Source: Castanea sativa
Taxonomy: Eukaryota > Streptophyta > Magnoliopsida > Fagales > Fagaceae
DNA length: 64,000 nt
Assembly: GCF_040712315.1 (NCBI RefSeq)
Contig: NC_134019.1
Span: 39,771,873-39,835,872, forward strand
Direction: 5' to 3'
The position numbers and the translations under genes are program-made. Positions 50,378 through 60,210 of this stretch are shown here, piece by piece (the stretch's first letter is position 1; each line of letters starts with the position of its first letter). Under the pieces are notes generated by a model. That model had not been told where the DNA came from. It was given only the letters and a program-made list of their open reading frames with translations, and did not search any database.

Positions 50378-52917
50378 ATGGGAAGATTCAAGTGTCTAGT
50401 TGATACCGCCGCTGGGATGGAAGGCTTTAGGGCCAAGTACCGTATTCCCAGCGACGTAGGTCTAGAATATTGTCCGGCGGAAGCCGTGGCCGGTTCTAAG
50501 AAAGAGGGAGAGGTTATCATCCCAATGATAGCCTTTATAGAGGGTGGGATGACCCTCCCAATGAAGCCTGTAACTAGGGAGTACCTTCGCAACCATCGGT
50601 TGTGTCCCGATCAGTGTCTCCCAAACGTTTTTAGAGTTTTGGGTAGCGTCGATGCTCTAAACGAGCAAATGGGTCTAAACCTTACCTGGCACGATGTCGT
50701 CTTTCTGTACGAGTCCCACAAACTTTCCAAAGTAGGTTACTACATTAAGTCCCGTTCTAGTGTCGTTAGGTTAATCTCCTGTCTGCCCAAATCCAACAAA
50801 GGCATGAAGGATGACCACCTGATCGTCTCTGGGAATTGGCACGACGGCCTCCACTGCCCAGTTGAGTGGGGGGATCCAGGTGCGATGCCATAGGATTAAT
50901 CTCCCCACAACACAACTTCTTCTAACACACACAAAAATGAGTATTCATAATTACTTAAACTTATTACATATCTGTGTGAATCTGATCAGGCTTGTTTGTT
51001 TTGACGTCTTTTTTGCAGATAAGCAACACGTGCGCCCTCGTTTAAGTCACTGTAACATTGCAGACCTAAACCGAGTACTTCGCTCCGAGGTGTTCGTTAG
51101 CGAAGACTTACAACTCAGGGTTGCTCATCTCATTCTGGGGTACACTCCCATATCCTCGGACTTCCAGGAGATAGAAAACGCCATAATTGCGGGTGACCGA
51201 AGACGAAGGAGAATAAACGTAGCCCGGCCCCACTTTTTGGACGACCGCGAGCTCCCTGACGCCCCTGACACCGTTTTGTACAACCAACCCATAGCGGCAA
51301 TTCCCCTCGCCGTGCACTCTCAGGCAACTGTTATTCCAAAAGAGCAGGTGTCTTCTTCACATACACTAGACGAAGAGATAGATCAATTCCATTTTGAAGA
51401 CACCGAGAGACCTCGAGGGAATCAGTTCGTCGTACTTTCCGACGAGGAGGAAGAAGCTACCGAGGCCTCTGGAATTGCAGGGTTTGTAGTTGCCCTACCC
51501 GAGGACGAATCCGAGGAAGATATGGGTAGGATGAAGGGTCTCCTAGTCAATAGAGCTGCGAAGGTTGCGGAGAAAAAGACGGGGACGTCCCAAGTTCCCC
51601 CATCTTTGCCACCTCCCCCTCCTCCAGTTGAGCCAAAACTTCCAGCCGAGGATCCCAAGAAGAAGAGAAAGGGGGATATCGAGGGGACGATCAATAAGGA
51701 CCCCAAGAAACCACGACAACAACTCCCACCGGTTCAGCAACAGAAGCTGGACAAAGGCAAGGGTAGGGCCCGCTCAGTTGAAAGCGGGGAAATCAGGGAC
51801 GAGGCCGAAGTGCGCCGAGCACCGACCACCTGGTCCCCCGACTTAAGACTGGACGGCGCGCCCATCTCTTGCCAATCCAGTATAAGGGCGGTTCAACAAG
51901 GCCATGCCCACCACTTGGCCGAAGTGTTGGAGCGCCCTCTTCTATTGCCCAAGGACATGGAGACCTTGGAAAAAATGAGCTAGCCACAACTATTCCTCTC
52001 TTTAAAAAGGGATTTAGCGCTGGTAAGTTTACCCCTTTTCAGGAAGATTCCACTTTTAACAATATTCATAAGTTGTTTACTATTCCTGATCCCATCACAC
52101 TTTGTTACAGGCCATTCAGGAGGTCTTTGTAGCCGAGAAATTTATAGAAGACACTCGGAAGAAGGCCAGGACTGAGCTGGAGATTAGGCTGGAGACTGAG
52201 AAGTCCTTGGGCACAGCTCTTGCTGAGAATGAAAAGCTCACCTCGGAGGTGGCTGAGCTGAGGAGAGAGAAAAATGGGGTTGAGTCAAACTTGAAGACTA
52301 TGAAGACCCAGATAGAAGGGCAGCGCAAGCTCCTTCGCGAAAAAGATGATGAGCTCGCCCGAGCCCAACGGGAACGCTCGGATTTGGAAAAAGAACTTGC
52401 GCTGATGAAGGAAGAAGCCAGTTCATTCCAACTCTCTTTACAAGCTGCCAAGCAAGCGAGTTTCGAGGAAGGGGTAGCAACCACCGAGGAGTAGCTGACA
52501 GAGGACTTCGCGGCTTTGTGCCGGGAGTACTGTCAGAAAGTCTGGGGGGAAGCTTTAAACGTAGCAGGAGTTCCTCTATCCTCGGATCTGAGGAAGTCCG
52601 AGAACATTTGGCTTCCCCTGGAGATACAGGAGATTGAAGAGGCTCCTGCTGCTACTCCTACCCCTGAGACAACTCTTCCTGCTCTTCCTCCCATGGTCCC
52701 GAAGCCAATTCCAGATCCTACAGAACCTTCGGGTTCCAATAAAGACAAGGAAGGAGGCGGAGATGCCGAGAAGGGCCTTAGCCAAGTCATGGAATCCAAT
52801 GTCCCTCCAACGAAAGTAGCAGACAAAGGAAAAAAGGTTCTGTCTCCTTTTGAGTTGGAGTTGAAAGAGACAGAGGGAACCAGCAATTCTCAGCAAGATC
52901 CTCCTCCAAAAGCTTAG
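50378..52917 (+). pseudogene. Antisense extra gene of the gypsy element, two stops
   Basis: Three exons join in frame: 50378-50879, 51019-52022 and 52111-52917. The introns have GT-AG ends and are 139 and 88 bp. Together they cover about 770 codons, read opposite to gag and pol. The N-terminal 165 residues (MGRFKCLVDT..., with LNLTWHDVVFLYESHKL near residue 110) resemble the globular domain of plant proteins annotated as putative gypsy-type transposon or Transposase_28-like. The middle is acidic and proline-rich with a basic KKKRK patch. Exon 3 begins with a heptad-rich coiled coil of about 120 residues, followed by a Pro/Thr-rich tail. In-frame TAG codons at 51981 and 52492 break this copy. 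Extra ORFs in this place and orientation are known in Tat elements, but their role is not established. Confidence 0.75.
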
Positions 52918-53369
52918 GACCTAGCTTAGGGCTTCTCTTTCTCCATGTTCAGCCTTTATATGTAATGCTTGTCCAAATGATTAATGAAGAACAACTTTAT
53001 TTGATTTTCACTCGTGTTGCATCTGTTTTTACTTTATTCTTTTTATACTTCTCGCAAAAGTTTCCCATTAATACATAGCAAAAGTTTCTCGGAGTAAACA
53101 AATCTAACTCCAAGGATTGCACAATCACAGCTTCCACATAATCATGCGCATGTTATTAAAGATTTAACAGAAGGTGACATGGTTGAGATATTTAAACAAT
53201 GCCTTGATTAAAAAGAAGAAAAGACCTCATATAACGATTAAACCCTTGTAATGTATAGCACCGTTTCTAGTAGGATGTAAGGTCCGAGGACCATTCCTTA
53301 AGATCCGAATTAATAAACAGTAATGCATTAACACCCAGACATAATAAGGAGTTAACTTTGATCAAAGTC
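52918..53369. other. Non-coding spacer in the gypsy element
   Basis: This is the 3' end of the antisense gene, with AATGAAGAACAAC-like sequence near 52982, followed by AT-rich sequence that leads into the tandem repeat. I see no coding frame. Confidence 0.6.
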
Positions 53370-54020
53370 GTGGTCCGAAGATAAGACTTAACTGATTTTC
53401 CGTTTGATTCTTAAAAATTGTAACTTCAAATGTTAAATTTCCCAAAGCAGGAGCTCCGAGGACCCGGCATATCTTAGGTTCTGTTTAACAAATGACAAGA
53501 CATCAATTTCCACAAGGTTTGTGGTCCAAGGACTGCACTTAACCAAGTTTCTGTTTGATTCTTAAAAATGATAACGTCAAATGTTAATTTTCCTAAAGCA
53601 GGAGGTCCGAGGACCCGGCATAACTAAGGTTCTGTTTAACAAATGACAAGACATCAATTTCCACAAGGTTTGTGGTCCGAGGACTGCACTTAACCAAGTT
53701 TCTGTTTGATTCTTAAAAATGATAACGTCAAATGTTAATTTTCCCAAAGCAGGAGGTCCGAGGACCCGGCATAACTAAGGTTCTGTTTAACAAATGACAA
53801 GACATCAATTTCCACAAGGTTTGTGGTCCGAGGACTGCACTTAACCAAGTTTCTTTTTGATTCTTAAAAATGGTAACTTCAAATGTTAATTTTCCCAAAG
53901 CAGGAGGTCCGAGGACCCGGCATAACTAATGTTCTGTTTAACAAATGACAAGACATCAATTTCCACAAGGTTTGTGGTCCGAGGACTGCACTTAACCAAG
54001 TTTCTGTTTGATTCTTAAGG
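53370..54020. repeat. 151-bp tandem repeat inside the gypsy element
   Basis: The motif GCAGGAGGTCCGAGGACCCG starts at 53447 (variant), 53598, 53749 and 53900, an exact 151-bp spacing. About 4.3 units are present, more than 95% identical except for the first. It lies between the end of pol and the antisense gene, in the 3' untranslated part of the element. Each unit holds the inverted pair GGTCCGAGGACC. Confidence 0.95.
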
Positions 54021-54085
54021 ATAACAGCTGCAAGCATCAGAGGTACTCATAACTTTGAAATATGAACTAACAAAAGCACATTCTA

Positions 54086-57000
54086 TTAATAATAATACCT
54101 TCTAAGATTATTTACATTCCATGGACGTGGTACAATTCGTTCGTCCAGGTCAGCTAGGCGATACGACCCTATGCCTGCTACTGAAATAATGCGATAGGGG
54201 CCTTCCCAGTTGGGTCCTAGTTTACCCCAAGCTGGGTTCTTAGAAGTGCCTACAACTTTCCTTAGTACAAGATCACCAGGTGTAGGTGGCCTTAGCTTCA
54301 CGTGGGCATCATATCCTCGTTTTAGCTTCTGTTGATAATAAGCCATTTGGACCATAGCTGCCTCACGCCGTTCCTCAAGTAAATCAAGATCTTTCTCGAG
54401 GAGTCCCCTGTTATTCTCTGGGCTAAAAGAACTTGTCTTTAGAGTAGGAAAACCAGATTCCAGTGGTATCACCGCCTCGGCTCCATAAGTCATAGAGAAT
54501 GGCGTTTCTCCAGTGGACCTGCGCGGTGTGGTCCGATACGTCCACAGAACATGAGGGAGCTCTTCTACCCATCTGCCTTTCGCATCGTCCAACCTCTTCT
54601 TGAGACCGTTGACTATGACCTTGTTAACGGCCTCGGCTTGCCCATTTTCCTGAGGATAAGCTGGGGTAGAGTATCTATTTATGATACCCATGTCACCACA
54701 ATATTGCCTAAAGGCCTTGCTGTCAAATTGAACGCCATTGTCTGAGACAAGTGTATGTGGTATACCAAATCTAGTGACAATATTTTTCCAGATAAATTTC
54801 TTGGAATCAACATCTCTGATATTAGCTAAGGGCTCAGCTTCAACCCACTTAGTGAAGTAGTCTGTCCCTACGAGCAGCCATCTTTTGTTTCCTGCAGCCC
54901 TCGGAAATGACCCTACTATGTCCAATCCCCATTGTGCGAAAGGCCAAGGACTAGAGAGAGGGTTGAGAACCCCTCCAGGTTGATGAATATTAGGGGCGAA
55001 CCTCTGGCATTGATCACACTTTTTGGCATAGTCCTGAGCCTCCCTCTGCATATTGGGCCACCAATAACCCTGAGTCAGGGCTCTATGGGCTAAGGACCTT
55101 CCCCCAGTGTGGCTCCCACAAATTCCTTCATGCAATTCCTCCAGTAATGCTTCTGTTGATTCGGGATGCACGCACAACAAGTACGGTCCTGAAAAGGATC
55201 GTTTATACAGCTTCTGGTCCTCGGATAACCGGAAACGTGGCGCCTTTCGACGTATCTTTTCTGCTTCAGATTTGTCCTCAGGAAGAATATCATTTTTAAG
55301 AAAAGCTGTAACTGGGTCAATCCAACTAGGCCCAGGCCTTATCAGATGAATGCGAGGCGCATTGGTAATGACAAGAGAGGGCCCTAGTAAATCCTCAACG
55401 AGGATAACCCGAGGTAAACCTTGAGCCGAGGACGTTGCCAGCATAGCTAAGGAGTCTGCATGGGTGTTTCCGCTCCGAGAGATATGAGTTAATGCGAAGG
55501 AGTCAAATTCAGTTTGCTGGTGCTTGATCTGGGCCAAATATTCCTGCATCCTTGGATCTCTAGCCTCCATGGTCCCCGTGACCTGGCCGACCACCAGTTG
55601 AGAGTCTGAGAAGACATGAATTTCCTTCCCACCCATCTTACGTACCATCTGCATGCCTACCAAGACTGCCTCATATTCGGCCTCATTGTTAGTAGCCGAG
55701 AATGCCAATCTCAAAGATTTTTCGAAGACAATTCCTTCAGGGGACATTAGAACAAGTCCAACACCAGACCCTCTCTGATTAGCAGCCCCATCCACATACA
55801 CTCTCCAAGCCGAGGGCACTGCGGCCGTGATCACACCAACTGATTTTTCACCCATGTGTGCTTCTTTTAGAGTTTCTTCTAACAATGGTTCGGTAAACTC
55901 CGCCACCAAGTCAGCGAGGACCTGGCCTTTCACCGAGGTGCGAGGCTTGTACTTAACATCAAAGGCTCCCAAAATGGTTCCCCATTTTGCCACCCTGCCA
56001 GAGTAATCAGCACTGCGTAACACCGCCTTGAGAGGCAGTTGAGTCAGAACAACCACAGTATGAGACTGGAAATAATGAGGAAGTTTGCGCGTGGCATGGA
56101 CTACAGCCAGAAGCGCTTTTTCCAAGGGCAGATAGCGCACCTCGGCCTCATTCAAAGACTTACTAACATAGTAGACCGGTTTTTGCACCCCACTTTCATT
56201 CCTTATAAGGACCAGGCTCACCGCATGGACGGCCACTGCCAAATAAGCGAACAAAACCTCGTCCGCCTCTGGACGAGACAAAATGGGTGGCCAAGAAAGA
56301 TATTGCTTAAGCTGTTGGAAAGCTAACTCGCAGTCCTCGGTCCATTGAAACCCTTTCCATTTGTTCAACAACTGAAAGAAAGGACGGCACCGGTCAACTG
56401 ACCGAGAGATAAATCTATTCAACGCAGCAATCATTCCGGTCAATTTCTGGATCTCTTTTGGGTTCCGAGGCGGCTGCAAATTCTGAATAGCCTTAACCTG
56501 CGCTGGGTTTACCTCTATGCCCCTATGAGTAATCATATATCCCAAGAACTTTCCAGACCCCACGCCAAAAGAACACTTGGAGGCGTTAAGGCGCAGCTTA
56601 TACTTTCTTAGCATCTGGCAGGTGTCGGCCAGATCTGTCATGTGTGAAGGTACTGTCTTACTCTTCACCACCATATCATCCACGTATACTTCAATGGTTT
56701 TCCCCAGTTGCTGTTCAAACATTCGGGTCATCATTCTTTGGTAAGTAGTCCCAGCATTTTTTAACCCAAATGGCATGACCTTATAATGATAGTTCCCAGT
56801 TGGAGTAATAAAAGCAGTCTTCTCCTGATCCTCTAACGCCAAGGGAATTTGGTGGTAACCCTGGAAGGCGTCCAAGAAACTCATCCGAGGATGTCCGACA
56901 GTAGCATCTACCAGTTGATCAATACGTGGCATTGGGAAAGAATCTTTAGGACAGGCCTTGTTCAAATCAGTAAAGTCCACACATACTCTCCATTTGCCGT

Positions 57001-57370
57001 TCTTCTTTTTAACTACAACAGTATGAGCTAACCATTCAGGGTAAAAAACTTCTTTGATAGCCCCCGCCCTTTTAAGTTTAAGAACCTCTTCCTTCACAAC
57101 CTTAGAATGTTCTCTGGAAGATCGCCGAGGTGGCTGCCTCCTCGGAACAATGGCAGGATTAACATTTAAACGATGACAAATGAAGCTCGGATCTACTCTT
57201 GGAGCCTCATAGGGGTCCCACGCAAAGACATCTATATTATTCTTCAGAAATTCCAACAACTCCATCTTCTCTTGGTGTGGCAAACATATGCCAACTTGGA
57301 AGAACCTCTCTGGATCATCTGCTATTACAAACTTCTCTAACTCCTCACAAATAGCCTCATCTCCTGTCAT
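54086..57370 (-). CDS. pol: Retrotransposon pol: RT, two RNase H domains, integrase
   Basis: This is an uninterrupted frame of 1094 residues. Reverse transcriptase covers about residues 110-300 with the YVDD catalytic motif (229-232). A connection/RNase H region (about 340-480) is followed by a second, cellular-type RNase H (about 520-650) with Asp527, Glu near 564, Asp589 and Asp near 642. The duplicated RNase H is typical of the Tat lineage. Integrase has the HHCC zinc finger (His747, His754, Cys785, Cys788) and the DDE triad Asp817, Asp877 and Glu913 with 35-residue spacing. There is no chromodomain; the C-terminus is a short basic domain. All key residues are present, so the enzymes look functional. 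It is in the same frame as gag-protease, 99 bases downstream. The first ATG (57370) need not be a real start, because pol is normally made as part of a polyprotein. Confidence 0.96.
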   Translation of the reverse strand: MTGDEAICEELEKFVIADDPERFFQVGICLPHQEKMELLEFLKNNIDVFAWDPYEAPRVDPSFICHRLNVNPAIVPRRQPPRRSSREHSKVVKEEVLKLKRAGAIKEVFYPEWLAHTVVVKKKNGKWRVCVDFTDLNKACPKDSFPMPRIDQLVDATVGHPRMSFLDAFQGYHQIPLALEDQEKTAFITPTGNYHYKVMPFGLKNAGTTYQRMMTRMFEQQLGKTIEVYVDDMVVKSKTVPSHMTDLADTCQMLRKYKLRLNASKCSFGVGSGKFLGYMITHRGIEVNPAQVKAIQNLQPPRNPKEIQKLTGMIAALNRFISRSVDRCRPFFQLLNKWKGFQWTEDCELAFQQLKQYLSWPPILSRPEADEVLFAYLAVAVHAVSLVLIRNESGVQKPVYYVSKSLNEAEVRYLPLEKALLAVVHATRKLPHYFQSHTVVVLTQLPLKAVLRSADYSGRVAKWGTILGAFDVKYKPRTSVKGQVLADLVAEFTEPLLEETLKEAHMGEKSVGVITAAVPSAWRVYVDGAANQRGSGVGLVLMSPEGIVFEKSLRLAFSATNNEAEYEAVLVGMQMVRKMGGKEIHVFSDSQLVVGQVTGTMEARDPRMQEYLAQIKHQQTEFDSFALTHISRSGNTHADSLAMLATSSAQGLPRVILVEDLLGPSLVITNAPRIHLIRPGPSWIDPVTAFLKNDILPEDKSEAEKIRRKAPRFRLSEDQKLYKRSFSGPYLLCVHPESTEALLEELHEGICGSHTGGRSLAHRALTQGYWWPNMQREAQDYAKKCDQCQRFAPNIHQPGGVLNPLSSPWPFAQWGLDIVGSFPRAAGNKRWLLVGTDYFTKWVEAEPLANIRDVDSKKFIWKNIVTRFGIPHTLVSDNGVQFDSKAFRQYCGDMGIINRYSTPAYPQENGQAEAVNKVIVNGLKKRLDDAKGRWVEELPHVLWTYRTTPRRSTGETPFSMTYGAEAVIPLESGFPTLKTSSFSPENNRGLLEKDLDLLEERREAAMVQMAYYQQKLKRGYDAHVKLRPPTPGDLVLRKVVGTSKNPAWGKLGPNWEGPYRIISVAGIGSYRLADLDERIVPRPWNVNNLRRYYY

Positions 57371-57469
57371 CGCTCTAGGTGCCTCCGGAGCTATTAATTG
57401 CTATGACTCTTGGATGGGCAAAGTTGATGACTCAATTTCTGACTGACGAAGCACTGCGGCCGATATGCA

Positions 57470-59413
57470 TTACCTAGCCACTACCTGGCTGCCGGGGATT
57501 TCCTCAACATGCTCCCCCGAGGGGAATTTAACCTTAACGTGCAAGGTAGAGGAGACAGCTCCCAGAGCGTGCAGCCATGGCCTGGCGAGGATGGCTGTAT
57601 ATGGAGAGTACGCGTCAACCACAATGAAATCCACCTCAACCGTTTCTGTGCCGGATTGAACGGGTAAACGGATCTGTCCCTTCGGCACAACGGCTCTCCC
57701 TTCGAAGCTTATAAGTGGGGAGTCGTAAGGAGTTAGATCTTCCAATTCCAACCTTAGCCCCTTAAATAGATTAGGGTACATGATATCTGCACCGCTGCCC
57801 TGATCTATCATCACCCTTCTCACATCATAGTTCCCTATCCTGAGGGTAACCACAAGAGCATCGTCATGGGGCTGAATAGTCCCTACCTTATCCTCCTCGG
57901 AGAAACCCAAGACGGGTAAAGTGCCCTTCAATCTCTTCGGCCTGCTACCCATATCCTCGGCTTGAGGATGGGAAACCGCCATCACCCTAGTGGGACCTGA
58001 GCCGGTCCTACCAGGTGCAGCGAAGATAACATTAATTGTTCCCAATGCTGGCCGAGATGAATTGTTCCTCTGGTTGTTTGAGCCAACTTGACTGACCTGC
58101 CCAGTGGGTTGACACAAGTGCTGCTTTAACTTTCCCTCACTGACGAGCTGCTCTAGATGGTTCCACAGGGTCCGACAGTTCTCGGTAGTGTGGCCCACAT
58201 CCTGATGGTACTGACAAAAGAGGTTTTGATTTCTTTTCGCAGGGTCCCCTGCCATCTTGCCGGGCCATCTGAAGAAGGGCTCTTTACGAACTTTTTCTAG
58301 TAACTGATGCACTGGTTCTCGGAACACAGTATTTACAGCCTGAGGTGCTGCCGAGCCGGATTGTCCGAAGTAATCCCTCCTCGGCTTGTTGTTGTGATAT
58401 CTGTCCGACCTGAAATCCCTTCTCTCCTGCGGGATAACCTTCTCCTTTCCCTTCCCCTGCTGCTGATCTTCCTCTACCCTTTTGTACTCATCAATACGAT
58501 CCATAAGGCGGCGTACGCTGCGGACGGGCTTTTTCGTCAAAGACTTTCTTAGGTCGTGGTCAGTAGGAAGACCCACCTTAAAGGTATTAAGCGCCACCTC
58601 ATCAAAGTCGCCATCTATTTCATTAAACATCTCCCAGTACCGGTCGGAGTATGCTTTCAGTGTCTTCCCTTCCTTCATGGCCATGGATAGCAGCGAGTCC
58701 AATGGCCGAGGGACTCTGCTACACGTAATGAACCGCGAAGCGAATGCCCTAGTTAGCTCCCCGAATGAGCCTACAGACCTCGATTTGAGACCGTTAAACC
58801 ATCTCATGGCCACAGGTCCTAAACTGGAGGGGAAAACTTTACACATCAGAGTCTCATTGTGAGAGTGCACTGCCATCCTCTGGTTGAAGTGACTCACGTG
58901 CTCCACCGGATCAGTCCGGCCATTATAGATGGTAAAGGTGGGCTGGGTGAATCTCCTGGGAAGCCTCCCCCTCTCAATCCTCCATGAAAATGGAGATTTA
59001 GAGAGTTGGTGCAACGCCCTACTCATAGTATCGTTGCCTAAGCCCCTAGAACGAAGCTTCTTACGTCTGCGGGTTGGCTGGTCGTCTTCCTTACCGGAGG
59101 ACGTTGCACTGGTGGGGGAGCGCGACCTTGAGCTGTAGCCACCTCCCCTATTCTTCTCCGAGGAAGAATTAGACGAGGACGGTGAAAACTTACGTTTAGC
59201 ACGGCGTAACTTTCTCTTTAAACGATTGATTTCCTTCTGCATAGATTTGGAACCCTCCTCATGGGTGGTGCTACCCCCGCCATGAGTATGGCTAGCGCCT
59301 GGGTATTCTGTATGGACACTCCCTTCACGATCCCTTCGACGTTCAAGACGTTCGAAATGATCTTCCGGTTGTGATCCCTGTGACTCTGCATGGTGAGAGC
59401 CTAAGCCTGCCAT
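57470..59413 (-). CDS. gag: Retrotransposon gag and aspartic protease
   Basis: This frame of 647 residues starts at 59413, only 48 bases inside the 5' LTR. A basic, Arg/Ser-rich N-terminus (residues 1-125) precedes the capsid-type gag domain (about 160-290). A zinc knuckle of variant form CX2HX4HX4C lies at 400-413 (Cys400, His403, His408, Cys413). The aspartic protease follows, with active-site motif DQGSGAD at 537-543 in place of the more usual D-S/T-G core. The frame stops at TAA (57472-57470) and is followed by a second in-frame TAG near 57400 before pol. So either pol needs readthrough or splicing, or the two stops are damage in this copy. Confidence 0.95.
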   Translation of the reverse strand: MAGLGSHHAESQGSQPEDHFERLERRRDREGSVHTEYPGASHTHGGGSTTHEEGSKSMQKEINRLKRKLRRAKRKFSPSSSNSSSEKNRGGGYSSRSRSPTSATSSGKEDDQPTRRRKKLRSRGLGNDTMSRALHQLSKSPFSWRIERGRLPRRFTQPTFTIYNGRTDPVEHVSHFNQRMAVHSHNETLMCKVFPSSLGPVAMRWFNGLKSRSVGSFGELTRAFASRFITCSRVPRPLDSLLSMAMKEGKTLKAYSDRYWEMFNEIDGDFDEVALNTFKVGLPTDHDLRKSLTKKPVRSVRRLMDRIDEYKRVEEDQQQGKGKEKVIPQERRDFRSDRYHNNKPRRDYFGQSGSAAPQAVNTVFREPVHQLLEKVRKEPFFRWPGKMAGDPAKRNQNLFCQYHQDVGHTTENCRTLWNHLEQLVSEGKLKQHLCQPTGQVSQVGSNNQRNNSSRPALGTINVIFAAPGRTGSGPTRVMAVSHPQAEDMGSRPKRLKGTLPVLGFSEEDKVGTIQPHDDALVVTLRIGNYDVRRVMIDQGSGADIMYPNLFKGLRLELEDLTPYDSPLISFEGRAVVPKGQIRLPVQSGTETVEVDFIVVDAYSPYTAILARPWLHALGAVSSTLHVKVKFPSGEHVEEIPGSQVVAR

Positions 59414-59440
59414 AATATCCCTACCTCTTCTAGACTAGAC

Positions 59441-59458
59441 TTCCCACAGACGGCGCCA
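59441..59458 (-). other. Primer-binding site
   Basis: Two bases inside the 5' LTR the minus strand reads TGGCGCCGTCTGTGGGAA. TGGCGCC is complementary to the 3' end of a tRNA ending GGCGCCA, as used by many plant Ty3/gypsy elements. Only the first 8-9 bases match the tRNA-Asp-type site well. Confidence 0.75.
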
Positions 59459-59460
59459 AT

Positions 59461-60205
59461 TGTAAGTGCACAATTGCACCTGGCCCCAAGAACAGTTACG
59501 GGCTCAGGCCCAATGAGCCTTAAACAATATGAATTTGTAGAGTGTGGGCTTGAAACTTAGAAGTGTGTGAGGATTAAATGACAAGCCAAAGATTGCAAAC
59601 ACTCGAAAACAACGGGGAATATTGTAAATCAACCTTCTCGGACGTAAGCCAAGAGTTGTTCTTATATTATCTCTTCCTCTTTTTTCTTTTCCTTTTAGAT
59701 TACAAAGAAGTCCATCCATCTTTTCAGTTCTAGGTTGCTCCTTAAATACTCTTCTTTTTGATACTTTGTACACGTGTTGCCCCAACTCCCCCTTAGCCTA
59801 GATATTTCTTTTCTCAGTGCCTTTGAATAGTAACCAGAAGTTTCCCTTCCACTGTTCAGGTGTCACTTCCCCATTAATGCGGCCAGGGTGGTAGGTGTAG
59901 GGTCTTTAATGTGGAGGTGGCAGTCTTTATCTTTGGTATTTCTCTAGCATCGATGCTTCTAGGACATTCAAGGGTTCACCCCCTTTTACCATTGGTCTTC
60001 ACCGTGTCATTCCCTAACCTTTACAATGAAGTCCCGGAATCTCCGACGTCCGTCCAAGGGAAAAATCATCCTCGGCTGTACCCTCGGATCCTCGGCGTAT
60101 GGTCCGACCCATAGTACTAACAAGTTCTAAACCCAGGAGCAGGTCGGCCTTCCTTAGCATGGCCCAAAGGCCCATATACCCATCAGGGTCTTTTTACTCC
60201 CCATA
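59461..60205 (-). repeat. 5' LTR of the gypsy element (right copy)
   Basis: It is 745 bp. Differences from the left LTR include a 5-bp deletion near 59555 and about seven single-base changes, one of which alters the terminal dinucleotide so that this copy starts TATGGGG on the minus strand instead of TGTGGGG. Confidence 0.97.
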
Positions 60206-60210
60206 ATTTC

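Larger units (their letters stand above)
49115..60210 (-). mobile_element. Ty3/gypsy LTR retrotransposon, Tat-like, with target duplication
   Basis: The element spans 49120-60205 (11.1 kb) and is flanked by the exact 5-bp repeat ATTTC (49115-49119 and 60206-60210). Its sense strand is minus, so the right LTR is its 5' LTR. The order is LTR, primer-binding site, gag-protease, RT-RNase H-integrase, 151-bp tandem repeat, antisense gene, polypurine tract, LTR. Gypsy order (integrase after RNase H), a second RNase H-like domain, no chromodomain and an extra gene between pol and the 3' LTR all point to the Tat lineage. The LTRs differ by about seven substitutions and one 5-bp indel by eye, so insertion was recent. 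It interrupts a Helitron-like element. Confidence 0.95.

Noticed and set aside
52116..52484. 122-codon Ser-rich frame on the minus strand
   Set aside because: It is the mirror of the coiled-coil region of the antisense gene; Ser/Leu richness follows from the complementary codons.
53370..54020. CRISPR-like array because of regular spacing
   Set aside because: The whole 151-bp unit is repeated with no unique spacers, and the host is a plant. It is a minisatellite.
57373..57473. Other splice acceptors for the gag-pol junction (for example those ending ATCGGCCGCAG or AATTAATAG)
   Set aside because: They give introns of 20-83 nt that either are too short or leave the frame broken. Only the 99-nt option stays in frame.
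49115..60210. Endogenous pararetrovirus or caulimovirus relic
   Set aside because: Two LTRs, a 5-bp target duplication and an integrase with DDE triad identify an LTR retrotransposon; no movement-protein domain is seen.
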